A stretch of DNA of 64,000 nucleotides, taken from NCBI GenBank assembly GCA_009746045.1, contig RPFO01000065.1, positions 4,973,368 through 5,037,367 on the forward strand, read 5' to 3'. Position numbers and translations under genes: made by a program. This DNA comes from Mesostigma viride. Lineage: Eukaryota > Streptophyta > Mesostigmatophyceae > Mesostigmatales > Mesostigmataceae. The notes beneath the pieces are model-generated. The model searched no databases, was not told the DNA's origin, and saw only the letters and a program-made list of their open reading frames with translations. This document shows positions 63,616 through 64,000 of this stretch, one piece after another. Numbering within the stretch: position 1 is the first letter of the stretch; each line of letters starts with the position of its first letter.

Positions 63616-64000
63616 TGTAACAAGCAAAAATGACTTTGTTGTTACATCCTTTGTTTTGTGAATGTTTGGCTTTTATTCGAGGACTTTTGGATCAGTATTG
63701 AGAAAGTTATGAGGTTTCTAAGACGACGGTACTTGGAGCTGATACTTTGTCAACCAACTGATAGGAACCCTCATTGGTCGTGGCCTGATCCACGTAGGGT
63801 TGTAGTTTGTTGGCTGATACTCCTGATAGGAGCCCTCATTGGTCGTGGCCTGATCCACGTGGGGTTGTAGTTTGTTAGTTGGTACTATTGAGTCTTAAAT
63901 GCTCCTTTGGGACTTCAGTGCTTACGACAGATTTAGGATCTCATGGAAAGATTCTGCCAGGCTGTGTGTGGTGTTGTTCTGTTTTGTGTGACTAGGATGG
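63616..64000 (+). repeat. 3' LTR, cut by the window end
   Basis: 385 bp identical to 54646-55030 except for one base. The rest and the right target duplication lie outside. Confidence 0.9.

Larger units (their letters stand above)
54646..64000 (+). mobile_element. LTR retrotransposon derivative (LARD-like), Ty3/gypsy traces
   Basis: The LTRs start TGTAACAAGCAAAAATGACT at 54646 and 63616. Over the 385 bp visible in both, only one base differs (54841 C, 63811 T). The interior (55423-63615, 8.2 kb) has a primer-binding site and a polypurine tract but no intact pol. It contains a gag-like start, an RNase H remnant, two tidy frames near the 3' end and a nested hAT-type element. The combination of young LTRs and no pol indicates mobilisation in trans. 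The 3' LTR runs past the window. Confidence 0.85.

Overview
This window is nuclear DNA of a eukaryote. It has spliced genes with GT-AG introns, non-LTR, LTR and DNA transposons, and long simple-sequence tracts. A nuclear ClpP gene with a transit-like N-terminus suggests a plastid-bearing organism. The GC-rich genes and L1/Zepp-like LINEs fit a green alga, but the species cannot be named from the sequence.

Four host genes were reconstructed by hand. PNO1 (ribosome biogenesis, minus strand, 3 exons, 23085-25251) is divergent from an intronless plastid-type CLPP (plus strand, 25967-26752). DHS (deoxyhypusine synthase, minus strand, 7 exons, 31566-40003, 369 residues) is divergent from a plus-strand gene at 40789-48689. 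That gene appears to encode a 2'-5'-oligoadenylate-synthase-like (OAS/cGAS-type) nucleotidyltransferase with a His-rich segment and a C-terminal membrane segment. The DHS introns hold minisatellites. One of them amplifies the exon 4 end together with its splice donor, in frame.

The rest is transposon-derived. Region 1-9.2 kb holds remnants of an RT retroelement and its gag-like ORF, a BED-finger fragment, and an intact 714-residue reverse transcriptase of Penelope-like type. Region 9.3-21.2 kb is a LINE cluster with ORF1-type and ORF2-type copies. One ORF1 is split by a 3456-bp inverted-repeat element that carries a 172-bp satellite, a 109-bp tandem array and a Tudor-like ORF. Another ORF1 is split by a SINE-like insertion. 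Further LINE copies lie at 27.7-31.1 kb and 49.5-54.6 kb, several joined tail to tail. From 54646 to the window end lies an LTR element with near-identical LTRs, a decayed Ty3/gypsy interior and a nested hAT-type element with an 8-bp target duplication.

The two divergent pairs (PNO1/CLPP and DHS/OAS-like) are the functional islands. The best candidate for new biology is the membrane-anchored OAS-like protein, followed by the DHS splice-donor minisatellite and the 3456-bp composite element.
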